6,699 nt of DNA from Candidatus Zhuqueibacterota bacterium (GTDB lineage Bacteria > Zhuqueibacterota > Zhuqueibacteria > Residuimicrobiales > Krinioviventaceae), in assembly GCA_003854995.1 (NCBI GenBank), contig RQOI01000127.1, positions 1 through 6,699 of the forward strand, given 5' to 3'. Positions 6,168 through 6,699 of this stretch are shown here, piece after piece (within the stretch, counting starts at the first letter, position 1; each line of letters opens with the position of its first letter). Below the pieces are notes generated by a model. It had not been told where the DNA came from, did not search any database, and saw only the letters and a program-made list of their open reading frames with translations. The translations under genes and the position numbers were made by a program.

Positions 6168-6353
6168 ATGAAGAATCTGCAACATTATCGTGGAGGATCA
6201 CGAGCACCTGGCGGCCGGGTGAAAGAATTTTTCGCCTGGCTGCGAGGGCTTTGGTCACCTAAATATGTCCCGCAAAAAGCACGCTACGGAGACGGCAAGG
6301 GAAAAATGACACTCTGGAAATCTGACCTTGACGTTCGGCGCTTCGTTCGATAG
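6168..6353 (+). CDS. Doubtful small basic ORF (61 residues)
   Basis: An open frame from ATG to TAG, 24 bases after the RRM gene. The product is very basic, with a Trp-rich middle (FFAWLRGLWSPKYVP, 21-35), and matches no family I know. There is no Shine-Dalgarno sequence before the ATG. Its last codons run into a stretch that resembles a dispersed intergenic repeat, which argues against an old coding region. It could be a real lineage-specific gene, the remnant of one, or noncoding DNA that happens to stay open. Confidence 0.3.
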   Translation: MKNLQHYRGGSRAPGGRVKEFFAWLRGLWSPKYVPQKARYGDGKGKMTLWKSDLDVRRFVR

Positions 6354-6357
6354 CCGG

Positions 6358-6375
6358 CCTGCGTGAGGATGACGG
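6358..6375 (+). repeat. Possible end of a dispersed intergenic repeat
   Basis: CCTGCGTGAGGATGACGG matches 15 of 18 bases of the CCTGCGCGGGAATGACGG motif that ends many dispersed intergenic repeats of proteobacteria. Upstream, AATGACACTCTGGA (6305-6318) has a similar flavour. This rests on remembered consensus and needs a genome-wide search. Confidence 0.3.
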
Positions 6376-6388
6376 CGAAATTTCGCCG
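6373..6388. promoter_or_regulatory. Perfect 16-base palindrome upstream of the SPFH gene (possible operator)
   Basis: CGGCGAAATTTCGCCG is self-complementary over all 16 bases. It lies just upstream of an AT-rich -10-like box (TATAAA, 6399-6404) for the SPFH gene. With no spacer and no T-run after it, a protein-binding site is more likely than a terminator. The binding protein is unknown. Confidence 0.45.
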
Positions 6389-6404
6389 GGAAACTCTATA
6401 TAAA

Positions 6405-6410
6405 AAGGAA
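6405..6410 (+). promoter_or_regulatory. Ribosome binding site of the SPFH gene
   Basis: AAGGAA lies 8 bases before the ATG at 6419 and only 2 bases before the in-frame ATG at 6413. The spacing therefore favours the second ATG. Confidence 0.55.
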
Positions 6411-6418
6411 AAATGAAA

Positions 6419-6699
6419 ATGAACTTGACTATTTTTCCCATTATTGGAATTCTTGTTCTCATCTTTCTTCTCGGAATTAGAATAGTGAGACCTACGCATA
6501 GAGGCTTGATTGAAAGGCTGGGAAAATACAACCGTTTTTCTAATCCGGGATCTCACTGGATTATCCCGGTCATCGAAAGAATGTTCCAGGTTAACACCAC
6601 GGAACAGATGGTTGATGCCGAGCCGCAGGAGATCATAACCAATGACAATTTAAATGCCAGAGTCGATGCCCAGGTCTATTTTAGAGTGAAATCCGATGA
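6419..6699 (+). CDS. SPFH/band-7 (stomatin/prohibitin-like) membrane protein, N-terminal part
   Basis: The frame is open from ATG to the window edge, giving 93 codons of an incomplete gene. Residues about 4-22 form one hydrophobic N-terminal membrane segment (IFPIIGILVLIFLLGI). It is followed by the start of an SPFH domain: IVRPTHRGLIERLGKYN, then NPGSHWIIPVIERM, the strand EIITNDN and VDAQVYFRV. This matches the slipin/QmcA-type family, whose members form large ring-like assemblies on membranes and often work with an NfeD-like protein or the FtsH protease. No partner is visible because the window ends. Full-length members have about 250-320 residues, so roughly two thirds is missing. An in-frame ATG at 6413 would add two residues. 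Confidence 0.92.
   Translation, partial: MNLTIFPIIGILVLIFLLGIRIVRPTHRGLIERLGKYNRFSNPGSHWIIPVIERMFQVNTTEQMVDAEPQEIITNDNLNARVDAQVYFRVKSD

Overview
The window reads as ordinary chromosomal DNA of a diderm bacterium. It has a Tat-type export signal, a secreted FN3 protein with a Sec-like signal, an SPFH/band-7 membrane protein, and a small RRM protein with a glycine-rich tail. Base composition is moderate, and most genes have clear AGGAG-type ribosome binding sites. The mix is compatible with a lineage of the FCB/KSB1/Calditrichota kind or a deltaproteobacterium-like group. That is an impression from gene content only; no rRNA or other decisive marker is present.

Layout. Bases 1-105 are the last 34 codons of proA (gamma-glutamyl phosphate reductase, proline synthesis), readable in frame 1 although the fragment is short. 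At 183-1739 (+) lies a Tat-signal protein whose C-terminal half looks like the L-fucose/L-arabinose isomerase fold. It converges on 1829-3406 (-), a PAS-PAS-PP2C (SpoIIE/RsbU-type) phosphatase. Divergent from that gene is 3595-4257 (+), a NarL/FixJ-type response regulator. After a 147-base gap with repeats comes 4405-4773 (+), a stand-alone receiver-like protein that has lost its phosphorylation residues. Next are 4858-5775 (+), a secreted protein with one FN3 domain and an unassigned C-terminal domain; 5856-6143 (+), an RRM RNA-binding protein; a doubtful 61-codon ORF at 6168-6353; and the start of an SPFH/stomatin-like gene (6419 onward) that runs off the window.

How the genes may work together. 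The centre (1829-4773) is a signalling island. It holds a sensor phosphatase read divergently from a DNA-binding response regulator, followed by a degenerate receiver. No histidine kinase, anti-sigma factor or STAS antagonist, the usual partners of these families, is in the window, so the circuit is incomplete here. The FN3 protein lies 84 bases behind the pseudo-receiver on the same strand and may be a downstream output; this is inference. The RRM and SPFH genes have their own ribosome binding sites and look like independent neighbours.

The most unusual points are the Tat-exported isomerase-like protein, the response regulator with glycine at the usual Thr/Ser switch position, the phosphorylation-dead receiver downstream of it, and the repeat-rich gap between those two genes. 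I see no mobile element, CRISPR array, tRNA or rRNA. No stretch over 300 bases lacks a gene.
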